From NCBI GenBank assembly GCA_023213395.1, contig CM041465.1, positions 136,779,741 through 136,843,740 of the forward strand: DNA of 64,000 bases, written 5' to 3'. A program made the translations under genes and the position numbers. This DNA comes from Cycas panzhihuaensis. Lineage: Eukaryota > Cycadophyta. Every line of letters starts with the position of its first letter. The first letter of the stretch is position 1. This document shows, one piece after another, positions 1 to 11,789 of the stretch. Under the pieces are notes generated by a model that saw only the letters and a list, made by a program, of their open reading frames with translations, had not been told where the DNA came from and did not search any database.

Positions 1-249
1 ATATATACAAGAGACAAAGCCATATAAAGGATGAACTCCTTTTAAAAACCAAAAGGGGCAAGAATGGGGCTTATAATAATACCTTTCTTAAAGATTCAAA
101 TGTGTTTTGATAGGCATAGTTCTAAATCAGAGGAATTAAGTTCTAAATCAAAGGAATATTTTTCTAACAAAGACAATTAGGAGGTTAGGCTTTAAATACA
201 AGATCTGTGATGAACCTTCATAAATATTTGATTTTTCCCATAAAAGATT

Positions 250-1250
250 TGATCTATGTCATTGTAATCAGTGGAGGTATTTATAAGATAACTTTGGTCT
301 TATCTAGGTCAACACTAATATATAAAGCATTGGTTATGAATCTTAAAAAGCTTCTTTACTATTATAATAAAGACATATCTGGTTGGGTTCAATGGAATCA
401 AGTATTTTATACATCTTTTAAAAATTAGTTATAAATCATGGATGTGATAACCACGTTATAGAGAATGGGCATTTGAATCATCAACATAGGCATGAACTAA
501 GTTTCAGGAAATGAGATCATAGAAATCAATTGTTATTGCTCATTGATAGGTTGCATTAATGTTGATAAGACTAAATGGCATAATTTGATATGTGCGAATA
601 CCCCAAACTGTGATGAAAGATGTCATAATTTGATCATATTCATCTAGACTAATATGATTGTAACTAAAGAAGTCACTTATTAAAGATATAGCCTCAAAAC
701 CAATAGCATAGTCAACAATCATATCAATAAAAGGCAAAGGAAAATTATCTTTTAGACATGCACAATAAAGCTATCAAAAGTCAACATAGACATGATTAGT
801 CCCATTTTTCTTCACTATGGAAACAATATTAAATACCCATTCTAGGTAATTGATGAGATAAATGAGCCTTACCTTCAACAACATTTTAATTTTATTTTTG
901 ATCATCTAAACAAGTTGAGACTTAATTGGTCCTTTTTTTTTTCGTTTAACAAATTTTATATTAAGATGAGTTATGATGTTATAAACAACAGTAATGGGAT
1001 CAACTCTTAACATGTCATCATATGACCACATAAATACCTCATGAATTTTGTGAAATAAATCAATATGAGCTTGGTGTTTAATCGACATGTATTTAACTCC
1101 TAATTTAATAATCCATTGGGTAGAAATCAGTGAAGCATCAATGCCAATGGTTTTCCCAATGAGCATGAAATTGTCATCTTTGAAGGGTTTAGTGATAGGA
1201 GGTAAAACATCATCCAATCCATAGAATTAGATGTTAGAATAACAAAGGAT
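250..1250 (-). mobile_element. Decayed Ty3/gypsy reverse transcriptase remnant
   Basis: Read on the minus strand, this stretch carries fragments of a Ty3/gypsy polyprotein in the normal order. At 906-1217 is the segment just upstream of RT (EVFMWSYDDMLRVDP, the counterpart of the 'FAWSYEDMPGIDP' type motif). At about 700-890 is the start of RT. At 540-737 is the RT palm (PFIDMIVDYA ... TYQIMPF ... NATYQ). The YVDD catalytic box is still readable at 477-488. Several stops and frameshifts separate the pieces, so no protein can be made. No LTR, primer-binding site or TSD was found, and the element may continue past the left edge. The family assignment rests on motif order. The clade is not clear. 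Confidence 0.75.
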
Positions 1251-1254
1251 ATTT

Positions 1255-2019
1255 ACATAACACCTTTACATTAGTCATATCAAATTCAACACTAAGAGTG
1301 TCAGATTCGATTGTGTTTGACATAAAATACAATAGATGTCCATGTCTTTAATATAAATCATCCAAAGGGGTTTTATTATAAATTCCAAAATATCTTCATC
1401 ATCTTAGAAAAGATCAAGGGAATAGATTGATTTTGTTTCAACTATAAATACATCTTGTGAGGACATGGAGGTTATATCAATTCTTTTGAGAGGCATAAGA
1501 CCATAAATATCTAAACTCGTATCTTCAAAATGTTGTTCATGTTTAACATCGAAGAATGGAATAATCTAAAAGTTAGAAATTTCAAGAATAACCATATAAT
1601 AAAACTTAGACAATTTGATGACTCTGATGTAATTACCATCTAAAAACTAAATTTCATTAAAAAAAAAGAAGACAATATAATTGTCATGGCATGAATTTAT
1701 CCATAACCTAAAAGAATATTATAGTTCAAAATCTAATTAACAACTTTAACATTAATATGAATAATTTTACTTAAAAAAAAAAAATTTAAAATATAATCCA
1801 TTGAAAAACATTTAACTACATCAAAACATATAATCAATATAAAACTTTTTTTAGAAACTTAAATTCAAAAAATGTAACTTTGTATATCATTTTAAATTAA
1901 AAATTAACTTTTAATTTAATTTAACACACGATTTTAAACTTAAATTCTATTATGACACATTTATAAATAGAAATCTATTTAACTTAAAAAAAAAAAAAAG
2001 TATTCTTTTTATGTAATAC
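1255..2019. other. AT-rich intergenic sequence
   Basis: Very AT-rich DNA with long A runs and no open reading frame I trust. The part up to about 1650 may still belong to the decayed minus-strand gypsy element on its left. From 1650 to 2020 I see no recognisable element. Confidence 0.4.
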
Positions 2020-3084
2020 CGCATTTCTATCCCTCGCGAATCTTTCACTCACCATGTCACCCCTCCGTATTTTTAAATATCAATTAAAGAGTTCAAAAAA
2101 AAAAAAAAAAAAAAAAAATGATACACGCTACTTTATCGGAATTTACTAGGGAGGAGTGGGATTTTAGAGAAAACGGGATAGCCCACTTTTCGTTATTTTA
2201 TTTTAAACATAACGTGGAGATGATTTCGTCTTCCTGTCTTCCTGGGGGTTCCATGTGACAGCACAGGGGAACGAAGGGCCTCTTTGGAGAAGGTTTAATC
2301 AGAGCGGATGTGCTGCTTTTATCCACTGTTTCAGCACTTCAATACCAGTCAATGGATAGTTCATCGAAATTGTTACTCATCTGGCTAGATCTGGTACACA
2401 ATTTAGCAGGGATGGACGTTCGCGATCGATAATTTGGACGATTTAGAGAGGAGAATTTGTACTTTTTCTTTTTTTGTTGTCTGATAAGGCGAAAGATCTC
2501 TTGGTCAGGAGAAGTTGTTTAAAATTATTAATGTATGAAGCATCTTCTGGCGTCATCCATGACGACGTTGATCGCTTGATCCAAAATATTATTACTCAAA
2601 ACGGTGAGGGTCGAATCCCGATTCTTTGTGTAGATACCGCAATCAGGCAGCTGGAATGATGTACTGAATCCGAGTATTCTCTATTTCTGTTTTGGCGAAT
2701 TTCGTCATTTGTGGAAGCAGCTCGACAAGGTCGGTTGATGAAATCTTGATATTTGATGCCCTAAATTGGTATGTTTTCCAGATTGCTTTTTCTGCAATTA
2801 AATTGATCTTAAGAATTCCTGTTGCGTGATGTTCTAAGCCTTGGTACTTTCCAGCTGTTTCTTTGTAGAAGCAGCACAACTAGGTCGGCCGAATAAGCCT
2901 TGGTACGTGTTGCCCTAAATTGAGGTATTGGTTAATCCGTTTTTCGTGTCATTGTGTCGATGAAATTGTTTTCTCTATAAAATTTTTTCTTAGTGGAAGC
3001 CTCACACCTCGAAAATACAGCATCGTTTATGTACATTTCGTACTCAACGGAGGGCACTTGGGCTCCTCTCATTAAACAATCAAT
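2020..3084 (+). promoter_or_regulatory. Upstream region and 5' leader of the sorting nexin gene
   Basis: Base composition changes sharply here, from AT-rich repeat to mixed sequence with several CpGs, and stays so up to the start codon. That is typical of a plant promoter and leader. A 20+ base A run lies at about 2096-2118. A pyrimidine-rich stretch (cgtcttcctgtcttcctggg) lies near 2229 and could be close to the transcription start. I see no convincing TATA box and cannot place the start site. The leader may itself contain an intron. An in-frame TAA at 3073-3075, immediately before the start codon, rules out a longer N-terminus. Confidence 0.4.
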
Positions 3085-4110
3085 ATGATGGGTCCTGAAA
3101 ACGATGAGGTTGAACAAAACCGGCTCCTTACGTCGGCAGATGTTATGGAGAGTGTTGTGCTGGATCAATCCCCACAAACATATCTATCCAATAATGATTA
3201 CAAGAGTATAATGGCAGGGGGCATGTCTTATGTTGAGACCCATCCTTTGTCTCCATCAGGAGACCCCTTGCATTCCTCATTCAGAGATTCACATAAGAAG
3301 AGTTCGTCGCGGAACGATCCTCTTATGGATCCTCCTTCCTATGCAGATGTTGTTTTCACCCCTTATGTGGGAGAGCCTGTTGGGAATGGGACCTCGAGAG
3401 AGGCAGGGAAGTCTTCTTTTACACACTCTGGTTCGTCTAGTCCGGAGTTTCTGAAAGTAACAGTGTTGCATCCTCAGAAAGAACATGAGATTACGGCATC
3501 TCTCATTCCTGGTGGAAGCACTTACGTGACATATCTCATTTCCACTCGCACCAATATCCCTGAATTTGGTGGTAAAGAGTTCAGTGTCAGACGGCGCTTT
3601 CGTGATGTTGTGACTCTGGCTGATCGGCTTGCTGAGTCATTTCGAGGGTTTTTCATCCCTCCCCGTCCAGACAAAAGCATTGTAGAAAGTCAGGTCATGC
3701 ATAAGGAGGAATTTATCGAGCAGCGGAGAGTGTCCGTGGAGAAGTATCTTGGTAGATTGGCTGCTCACCCAGTGCTTAGGAAGAGCAAGGAACTGATGTT
3801 GTTTCTTCAAGTTCAGGGGAAACTACCATTACCCACAACAACCGACATGGCTTCAAGAATGTTGGATGGAGCAGCCAAACTTCCGAGGCAGCTGTTTGGT
3901 GAAAGCAGTGTGTTGATTACTTCTCAAGATATTGTTCAACCTGCAAAAGGAGGTAGGGATTTCGTTAGAATGTTCAAGGAGTTAAAACAGTACGTCACTA
4001 ATGATTGGGGAGGAACAAAGCCCCCTGTTGTTGAGGAAGACAAAGACTTTTTGGAGAGGAAAGAGAAGTTGCGGGATCTTGAACACCAGCTAAGCGAAGC
4101 TTCTCAACAG
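3085..4110 (+). CDS. SNX2: SNX2 exon 1: N-terminus, PX domain, start of BAR domain
   Basis: This exon encodes 342 residues starting MMGPENDEVE. An in-frame TAA at 3073-3075 fixes the start, and two consecutive ATGs (3085 and 3088) are possible initiators. Residues 1-118 are polar and acidic, with DPLMDPPSYADV typical of plant SNX2. Residues about 120-248 form the PX domain, with the basic RRRFRD at 169-174 and PPRP at 192-195 that shape the phosphoinositide pocket. From about residue 280 (QDIVQPAKGGRDFVRMFKEL) the BAR region begins and turns helical (EEDKDFLERKEKLRDLEHQL). The exon ends SEASQQ at 4110, followed by the donor GTAACG. The open frame runs on to 4242 but has no family resemblance after the donor. 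Confidence 0.92.
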
Positions 4111-4640
4111 GTAACGCATGGAACCCTTTCTCATTTGTTTGTTTCACCTGTCTGTGTTTTTGCCAATATTCCCTGTTTTGCATTCTGCTTCCTTCCTTAT
4201 AAAACTTCCCTATCCAATGCTGCAAATGTCTTTATTTTCTGAATGTAGTCTGACATGATTAATTGCTGGAGTGAAATGCAAGAGACTAGACTATGTTGCA
4301 AGTTGCCTGGAAAATGGATATGTTAAGAGGGGAAAGAGATTACTGCTGCTAACTGAGTGATTTTGCTTGCATGAATGCTCTGAATGCGCTGAAAAAAATG
4401 TTCAATGTTCTACGAAAAGTAGAAATAGAAATTATATTAATGCTCACTTAAGCCAAAAAGCGGTCCATGATACACAGTATGCATTGATGTAAAACATATG
4501 ATAAGGGTGTCTCACGCAGCCCTAGGACCAAAGCCTAGTTGGATAGACAAAAATTTCCCATATCTACAATATAATCAATTGCAGTATAGAATATATGTAG
4601 AAAATGGCATACGCGAGGAACTGCAATATCAGAATGGCTC
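4111..4640. other. Intron 1, first part, no element recognised
   Basis: Intronic sequence directly after the exon 1 donor. I see no coding similarity and no LTR boundary in it. Confidence 0.4.
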
Positions 4641-5663
4641 CAATAGTCTGTTGAATAATTGAATTCAATGTCTGTTCCCATGCAAGAGATCATTCTATTT
4701 GGAGTGGGAACCCTTTTGATAGTTTTGCCTTGTTTGAGTTGAACCAACTATGAGGAGTTACAACTCCAGTTATATAATAATTCCAGAAATTTTATCTCAA
4801 GGTGTACTTGTGCTGAGTGCCTCTGGAGAAGCTGAGCAAACCACAATTTTTTGTTTTATTTTATTTTTCTTCTGGTAGACAACTTTCATTTTATTAAATG
4901 ATGGCCTCCTAGGAAGCAAGATCTAGCCATATCCTAGTCAGCAGTAGTAAAGAAGAGCATATCATCTAGTGTATGGTTGCAGTTTGATACAATGAAAATC
5001 CATTGTTATGTTCCAATGGTCCATTGGAAAATAAAATGGCTACAACCCTGCCTAGGTTAATTGGAGATTTCAATTGAACTTTAACCACGTGTTTAATTAA
5101 ACATTGATTTGTCTTTTAAGTTTACATTGAAAATAAGGCTTTAGCATCAGTCCAAGATTAAAATAAAAATAAAAATGCAATAGTCTGTTGAATTCAGCAT
5201 ATGCTCGCGTGCAAGAGATCATTCAGTTTGGACCAGGAACCCCTTTGATAGTTTTTCCTTGTTTGAGTTGAACCAAATCTGAGGAGTCACAAGTCTAGGG
5301 ATATAATAATTTCAGAAATTTCATTGCAATTAGTACTTGTGCCAAGTGCCTATAGGGAAGTTGAACAAATCACAAATTTTTCTTTTTTGTTTTTCTTCTT
5401 ATAGAGCAGTTGCGCTTATTAAATGATGGCTTCCTGGAAAGCAAGATTTGGCCATACCCCAGTAAAGAAGAGCCTATCCGTCTAGTGTATGGGGGTGGTG
5501 CAACACAATGAAAATGCATTGTTATGTTCATGGGAAGTCCACAAGAAAATAAATGGCTACAACTTGTCCAGGTTAATTGGAGATTTCAATTGAACTTTAA
5601 CCATGTGTATAATTAAATATTGTTTTGTCTTTTAAGTTTACATTGAAAATAAGGCTTTAACAT
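4641..5663. repeat. Tandemly duplicated ~500 bp intron segment
   Basis: Two diverged direct copies lie side by side: about 4641-5148 and 5178-5663, offset by about 537 bp. Both start with 'caatagtctgttgaat', pass through 'gcaagagatcatt', 'ccttgtttgagttgaacca' and 'ttaattggagatttcaattg', and end in 'gaaaataaggctttarcat'. Small indels and many substitutions separate them, so the duplication is old. No ORF, terminal inverted repeat or LTR structure is visible. It may be a duplicated piece of intron or two tandem copies of an unrecognised repeat. Confidence 0.8.
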
Positions 5664-6179
5664 TAAAAATGAACTATGGCTCACCCTTGGATTATGGAAA
5701 TAATACTGCTAAACTCTGTGATTCTTGTTTGGCCATTTTTGCCTAGGCGTTTGTCTGTTGCAAGGATATGTTAGACCTCAATCTGTGTTCAAATCACTTC
5801 TCATCAGCTGTGGAGAAACCATCAGTTTGGCATGGAATTTCAAACTATGTTCTTCATTGATGCAGGAGATGATGTCTTTCGTCTATTGTTCTTGCAGAGC
5901 AGTCTTGATGGGAAAGAGAGGAGTGGCTGCCTGTTCTGCAAGGAGTTCCTATTCTGTACAGACCTGTGAATATGGATGTAGAATCACCATTTGTTTGAGA
6001 TGACCACAGAAACAGATGGGTAAATTTAGGACGTGGTAATCAAGAGAACACATGCAATGCTTGCATCACCTGAAGTCCAGTAAGTAGGACACAACTATTG
6101 TCATGTGCTTGATTATCAAGGGAACCACACATGTAACGTTTTAACTAATTTGCCATTTTCAACCTTTAGTGCTCGCAAA
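5664..6179. other. Intron 1 sequence, no element recognised
   Basis: Non-coding sequence between the duplicated segment and the chromovirus LTR remnant. A 92-codon open frame at 5725-6003 is cysteine-rich but resembles nothing I know and is not called. Confidence 0.35.
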
Positions 6180-7640
6180 ACAATACATCACTATTGTTAC
6201 GATCCTTCTCCGCGTAAGCAATAGAATAGCAGCCCTCTTCGAGTCAAGGAGACCTCTAAAATGCTGCTAAAGTAGTCACCACAAGTATAGAATCAGAATT
6301 GAGATGATTATCCCTGAGTATAAGATGGATATTTATAATCATCTTAGCCCATCTCTATTTTTCCCTCCAAAATACAGACTTCCTAATTAAATATCTTTTT
6401 TGGAACATAACAAGTTTCTCCCACTAGAAGATGCTTTGCCCTCAAAGCATCGAGACATGTAGGTTCTATTGATGTTGACTTTTATCCTACCGAGTAGCAT
6501 CATCTTCTTCCATATTTTTCCATTTCACTAGATATTTCTTGATTTGCCTTGTCTGCAATTGCTTGGCTCTGGTATCTAGAATGCCTTCTAGTTGTAACAC
6601 TGGTGATCCTTCATCGTCAATTTCTGGCATAGTTATTTGCAGTTGGACCTTTTTCTCAATTTTCTTCTTTAAATAGGATATATGAAACACATTATGTATT
6701 TGAGCGTTAGGCTAGTCCAATTGATACACGACTTCTCCTACTCTTCTTAGTACTTGGAAAGGTCTGTAAAACTTGGGTTGGAGCTTTTGTTTGCCAAATT
6801 TTCTTATGGTGGCTTGTTTGTATGGTTGCAATTTTAGGAAGACCCAATCGTCGACTTCAAATTGTCATTCTAAGTGATGGAGGTCCTGTTGTTGCTTTAT
6901 CTTATTTCAATTTTATTAAAATTATCCTTGAGACTACACATGATTTCTTCCATTTTTTTCCATTTGTTTTTTAATACTTGAGACATTTAACCTAAGTGAT
7001 AGAATGGATGAGGGGTGAAGGATCATACTCATAAAGTGCTTTGAATGGTGACATTTGTGCTGTTGTAGGATACGTGGTGTTGTACCACCATTATGCTAGA
7101 TGTAGCCATTTGTGCCATTGCCTCTATTTATCTGATGTGAAATATTTAAAATAGCTTTCCAAACATTTACTTACTACTTCAATTTGTCCATCCATTTGAG
7201 GGTAGTAGGCTATGCTTATGGTTAGTTTGGTTCCAACTAATTGAAATGTCTCTTTTAAGAAATTGCTTGTAAACTTAAGATCGTGATAATTGACAATCAG
7301 TTTGGGAAACCTATGTAGTCAATGAATCTTCTTCACGAATGTTTCTGCAATTTGATTGGCTTTGAATGACACTCATATTTCTTTCAAGTGGGCATATTTG
7401 GTCAATCTATCCACTACTATAAAATAACATTATTTTCTTCCAAGTTTGGTAGAGGCATTATAAAATCCATTGATATTTCCTCCCATTTTTGTTCTAGGAT
7501 ATGTAGCGGTTGCAAGAATCCTGGGATCTTTACTGTTTTTGCCTTATTTCTTTGACATGAATCACATTTGGACTCATGGACATCTTTTTTAAAACCCTTC
7601 AAAAAAACGGATTGTTTAACGATGCAGTATGCTTTGTCCA
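6180..7640 (-). mobile_element. Truncated chromovirus (Ty3/gypsy): integrase, chromodomain and 3' LTR
   Basis: On the minus strand, 7417-7641 encodes the integrase zinc-finger cysteines ([11 protein letters not shown]) and the start of the catalytic core (WEEISMDFIMPLPN). The frame is then broken until 6487-6690, which encodes a chromodomain with the typical lead-in (PEIDDEGSPVLQLEGILDTR) and core (KKYLVKWKNMEEDDATR). A purine-rich tract (gtgggagaaact in minus-strand sense) is followed at 6412 by the LTR start TGTTATGTTCC. The LTR runs left to about 6180. Chromodomains of this kind target integration to particular chromatin in the family. Gag, protease, RT and the 5' LTR are missing. The element stops abruptly at about 7640, where a copia fragment begins. 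Confidence 0.85.
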
Positions 7641-9007
7641 CTCCAACTCGACTTGTTGCAAAAGGCTACATTCAAACACCTGGAGTTGATTACGAAGACA
7701 CTTTCGCACCTGTAGCAAAAATGACTACTATAAGGATGTTAATTTCTCTTGCAGCTCAGTTCGGTTGGGAACTTCATCAAATGGATGTAAAAAATGCCTT
7801 CTTGAATGGCATATTGAATGAAGAAGTCTATATGAAACAACCAGAAGGGTTTGAAAAAGTAGGAAATGAACAACTTGTTTGCAAGTTGAAGAAAGCTTTT
7901 TATGGGTTTAAACAGGCACCAAGGGCGTGGTACTCACGCATTGATGAATATTTTGTCTCACTTGGGTTCACAAGATGTGAATCAGATCATAGCTTGTATG
8001 TGTTGCATAAGGATGATGATATCCTAATTGTAGCTTTGTATGTGGATGATCTTATTTTGACTGGGTCTAATGTTGAGAAGATCAACATATTAAAAAAGCA
8101 ACTATCAAAGGCTTTTGAAATGATTGATCTTGGTCTATTACACTTCTACCTAGGAATGGAAATATGGTAGAAGAAAGATCATATCTTTGTATCTCAGTCA
8201 AAGTATGCTTACAATTTGTTAAAACGCTTTCATATGGAGAATTGTAAACCAATTTCAACTCTAATGGAAGTTGGTCTCAAATTGGTAAAAGAAAGTAATG
8301 ATAGAACAATAGATAAAACTCTATATAGGCAACTAGTGGGAAGTCTCATATATTTGACTAATACTAGACCTGATTTGAGTTATGCTGTTGGTATTATATC
8401 AAGATATATGAAAGCTCCTTCCATATTACATTGGAAAGTAGCAAAGCACATTTTGAGATATGTTCGTGGAACCATTCAGTTTGGACTACTATTTCAGAAA
8501 TCTTCTGAATTTGTACTACATGGATTCATTGACTCAGACTGGGCAGGAGATGATGACACAAGAAGATCTACATCAGGATATGTATTTGCACTCAATTCTG
8601 GAATAATCTCATGGAGCAGTAAATTACAATCAACAGTTTCCTTATCATCTACTGAAGCTGAATACAAAGCTGCAGTAACTGCAACTTGTGAGGCTATTTG
8701 GCTTAGAGGACTTCTTAGCCACTTCAAACTTGATCAAGATGAACCTACTCAATTATTTTGCGACAATCAAGGTGCAATCCAACTGTCAAAGAATCCAGTT
8801 TTCCATGCAAGGAGCAAACACGTGGAAATTCATCATCATTTCATTCAAAAACAAGTGGAGAATGGTGTAGTTGAATTGATCTACTGTAGCTCAAGTGATC
8901 AAATTGTAGACTTACTCACCAAAGCATTGAGTCGTGAAAATTTTGAGAGATTAAGGACATTAATGTTTGTAAGAGAAAATGAACTTAACATTATGGGAGG
9001 GTGTTAG
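7641..9007 (+). pseudogene. Ty1/copia reverse transcriptase-RNase H fragment
   Basis: The fragment starts inside RT ([21 protein letters not shown]), continues through [11 protein letters not shown] and the catalytic YVDD at 8039-8050, and ends RT at 8170. A single TAG at 8168-8170 interrupts it (IW*K, where the family has Gln). A second open frame from 8216 to 9007 gives the rest of the palm and the full RNase H domain (DSDWAGDDDTRRSTSGYVF ... SSTEAEY ... HARSKHVEIHHHFI), finishing LNIMGGC. The stop codon overlaps the LTR start TGTTAG at 9002, and the tract before it is purine-rich (atgggaggg). Apart from that one stop the frame is clean, so this is one of the better preserved copia pieces. 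Gag, protease and integrase are absent. Confidence 0.9.
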
Positions 9008-9100
9008 AAGTAATGTACATTCCCATTTCATTTCATTTAAGTTCATTTTAGGTTCATTAGAATAATTGCTCACAACAAATAGTCAGGGCATTAAATTTTG
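9002..9100 (+). repeat. Start of copia 3' LTR
   Basis: TGTTAGAAGTAATG begins right after the polypurine tract of the copia fragment, where the 3' LTR must start. I could not find its right end. It appears cut within about 100-180 bp by sequence belonging to an oppositely oriented LTR. Confidence 0.5.
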
Positions 9101-9186
9101 TGAATTTTCTTCAAAGTTTTCCATTTGTGAATGGTGGACTTTGTATTCTGCAATTGATTAGCTTGATCACAGGCTTTGATAACAAT

Positions 9187-9535
9187 TGATGTGTATTTAT
9201 GGTGATTAGAAAATTTAGAGAACATTACCTAAATGTTAGGGATTGTCAAAGAGGTGATGTAAATGAATTTTTTTTCTATTATTTCTGAGAAATGGATCAC
9301 AATCACACATACACTCATGCTTATATAATGGGATGCCTCTCAATTAATGTTGAGGACTTTGTAACCACTTTAACAACCCCAAACTACTTAACAAATCTAG
9401 TTAGTTTAACAAAGTAAATTAAATGGCAAGTTTATTCAATTGACTAACAAACCTAAACGTACTTTACATAAAAGTACGATATCTTACACATTACTCTACA
9501 TAATATCATAATACGTTGATGAGTATTTCTCATCA
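9187..9535 (-). repeat. Probable copia 5' LTR in reverse orientation
   Basis: In minus-strand sense the segment begins TGATGAGAAATACTC and ends ACACATCA. It is followed by a degenerate methionine-tRNA-type primer-binding site (TGTTATCAAAGC against the usual TGGTATCAGAGC). It therefore looks like a 349 bp 5' LTR whose element ran leftwards and is now cut off. No partner LTR or TSD is visible. Confidence 0.45.
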
Positions 9536-10726
9536 TAAAAGGTCTAGGCAAGCAAGACGTCTAGTTGTTTTTGTTGAGTGCTTTCAGAGAGCGCATGATA
9601 GAGTGCAAGAGATTCTCACTAGATCCTAGGCCCAATACAAGGCCCTGCGTGATCAACACAGGATTCAACATGATTTCTAGGTGGGGCATAGAGTTTGGCT
9701 CCTCTCAAACAAGCAATGGTTTAAGCATTAGGCCCATTATGAGCTTAAACCCATCTAGTTTGGGCCATATTAGATCATTGAGGTAGCAAGGCCTAATGTT
9801 AATTGCCTTGATGTTCTGACTCATCTTGGAATGCATGACGTTTTTAATGCCAACAATCTCAAGCGTTATGAGTTGCCGCTATTGGAAGAAGAGATTGAAG
9901 TGATACTTCTAAAAGACATGATATCGGGCTTTGAGCTTCCACTTCTAGTAGGCAACCTTTGGGATACTAGGACGTGCACTACATAACACCATTAGATCAC
10001 TACATACCTTGTGGGCAAGAAGGGTAGTTTGCCATCATAAGCTAATTGGATTTTGCAAGTAGCCTTAAGAGTGATTTTCCATGTTCATAGGAGTTGAGGA
10101 AACTGGGAACAACTTCTTCTTAAATAGAGAGGAATTGATGAGCGCAATTACTTGCTTATCTATGTAACATTAAATGCAACATATGTACTTTTGATTATTT
10201 TGGATGTTGCATTCACTTAGAGTCCAAAAAGTGACTTTAGTTTTGGAATACTTAGGTTAGTAAGAATAATTAGATGTAATGAGTAGATGCTTGTCAGTTT
10301 CATGTAATTGCTTTTCAATTTTTGTAACCAATAGATATTAATCACTTTTCTTATAACTCTCCCCTCATCTAATGATGATGCAAAGTCTGGCATCTCAAAA
10401 AAGAGAGTAGTAGTGCATTCCGTTGTACACATGAGAGGGAGTTTTGAAATAGAAGAAAAAATTGTTCATTTCATTTCGATGTGCCCTTCAAAGTGTATTT
10501 TCTATGTGCTCATATGTGCTTTGCAACGGGTTCAAGTCAAGATGTAGAAATTGGCATTTGTGAGTTTGGTCTATGCCTGATTTTGATTTGTGGTTTAGTA
10601 TTTTGAATTGTAGTTGAGAGAAAAGCACATGCAATCTATTTTGGAGTGTTCCAATATAGAATGGATAGTTGTATTCTTGCAGTGAGTTCGCAAAAAGCCT
10701 TGGTGATCGTCCACATGGATGCTTTG
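9536..10726. other. Intron 1 sequence with a possible gypsy fragment
   Basis: Mostly unrecognised. One frame at about 9790-9905 (+) reads LTHLGMHDVFNANNLKRYE. This resembles the 'VFHVSNLKKY' motif at the end of Ty3/gypsy integrases, so a decayed gypsy piece may lie here. The rest shows no coding similarity. Confidence 0.3.
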
Positions 10727-11265
10727 TGTGAAAATGGGCATTAAGCCACATTAGTCCCAAGATCATAAGTAAAAGCACAATATCACAAATGCATGAAGCA
10801 TAAAACATAAAGAACAAAAAGAGAAATAGGAGCAAGATTAAGATACCATGAATGGGAGTTGGAATTAGTCCAACCACCAAAGAATGCTTCAGCTTGATTA
10901 GCAAACTGACAGAATAACAATAAGCTCCTCCTCTTATGATAGCAACAATGAAGAGAGGCCTCTTTAAATAGAAGAAGATGAGAGGCCAAAGGCTATTACA
11001 TGATTGACAAGTGTCAATCATGCAATGCATGCTTGCATGTAGGACAAGTGTCCATTGGGAGCTCATGTGAGCAAAAGTGCAAGGGGGTCATTTGACCCTT
11101 AAGTGACAACGTTATGTCACTAGACATAAAGTGGGTGTGTACTTTATCACTTAAGTGATAAAGTTACACCTAAAGTACAAAAGTGCAAAAGTGCACACAT
11201 AATATAAAAATAGAAAGTACATTAGCTTAACATTATAAACATAAGGTAAACCATGAGGTTTAACA
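10727..11265 (-). repeat. Solo copia LTR with target-site duplication CTTTG
   Basis: In minus-strand sense this 539 bp unit begins TGTTAAACCTC and ends ATTTTCACA. It matches the LTRs at 28013-28565 and 35169-35721 along its length. It is flanked on both sides by CTTTG (10722-10726 and 11266-11270), a perfect 5 bp TSD. There is no internal sequence, so it is a solo LTR left by recombination between the two LTRs of an inserted element. It carries the family's 18 bp palindrome TTATCACTTAAGTGATAA at 11144-11161. Long frames inside it are LTR sequence, not a gene. Confidence 0.9.
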
Positions 11266-11789
11266 CTTTGAACATTATTTAGCCATGTAGTTCAACTTGT
11301 TCCCAAATGTCAAGAAGCTGTTGATATTTGATTGGTTAGATGGTTCATCTTGCTCTTGGGATATGCTGTGATAAGTGTGGACAAATAGAAGGGTTGTTGA
11401 TCGACAAGCCATACAAAAATATTATAGGTGTTAGTGAATTGTGTATGTGAAGCACTTCTTAGCAAATTGGTAGTCACAACCGCTGATTATCCATATATGC
11501 CAGTCAATGGTTGTTTTTCTAATATGGATATCAACATATCAAGCAAGGGTTGTAAGGACGGTTAGAGCTTGAACTCAACCTTGAAGGACCCGAATTGGTA
11601 GGGTCAAGATAGATTTCTTGGAAGGAATTGAAGAAGAAAAAAAGGAAGTGCAATGGGAGCACACTTGAGGCAGCGAAATTGAAAAATTATGGCATAGATC
11701 TTGTTGGGAAAGTTGAGAGAAATGTTTCTGAAGATGACGCAAGTAACTCATTGGTAACTACTTGTTGGTGACAATGGTGGAAGACAAAG
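11266..11789. other. Intron 1 sequence, no element recognised
   Basis: No convincing coding similarity. It may contain decayed copia sequence leading into the 3' end that follows. Confidence 0.3.

Noticed and set aside
2096-2118. Long A run upstream of the sorting nexin gene as the tail of a retrocopy
   Set aside because: It is on the wrong side of the gene, and the gene has introns with proper splice sites.
7568-8170. A 200-codon frame that looks like a gene with its own start codon
   Set aside because: Its first two dozen codons are the antisense of gypsy integrase, and the rest is the interior of copia RT. The ATG is accidental.
9565-9786. 73-codon frame near the reversed LTR
   Set aside because: No resemblance to a known protein and no supporting context.
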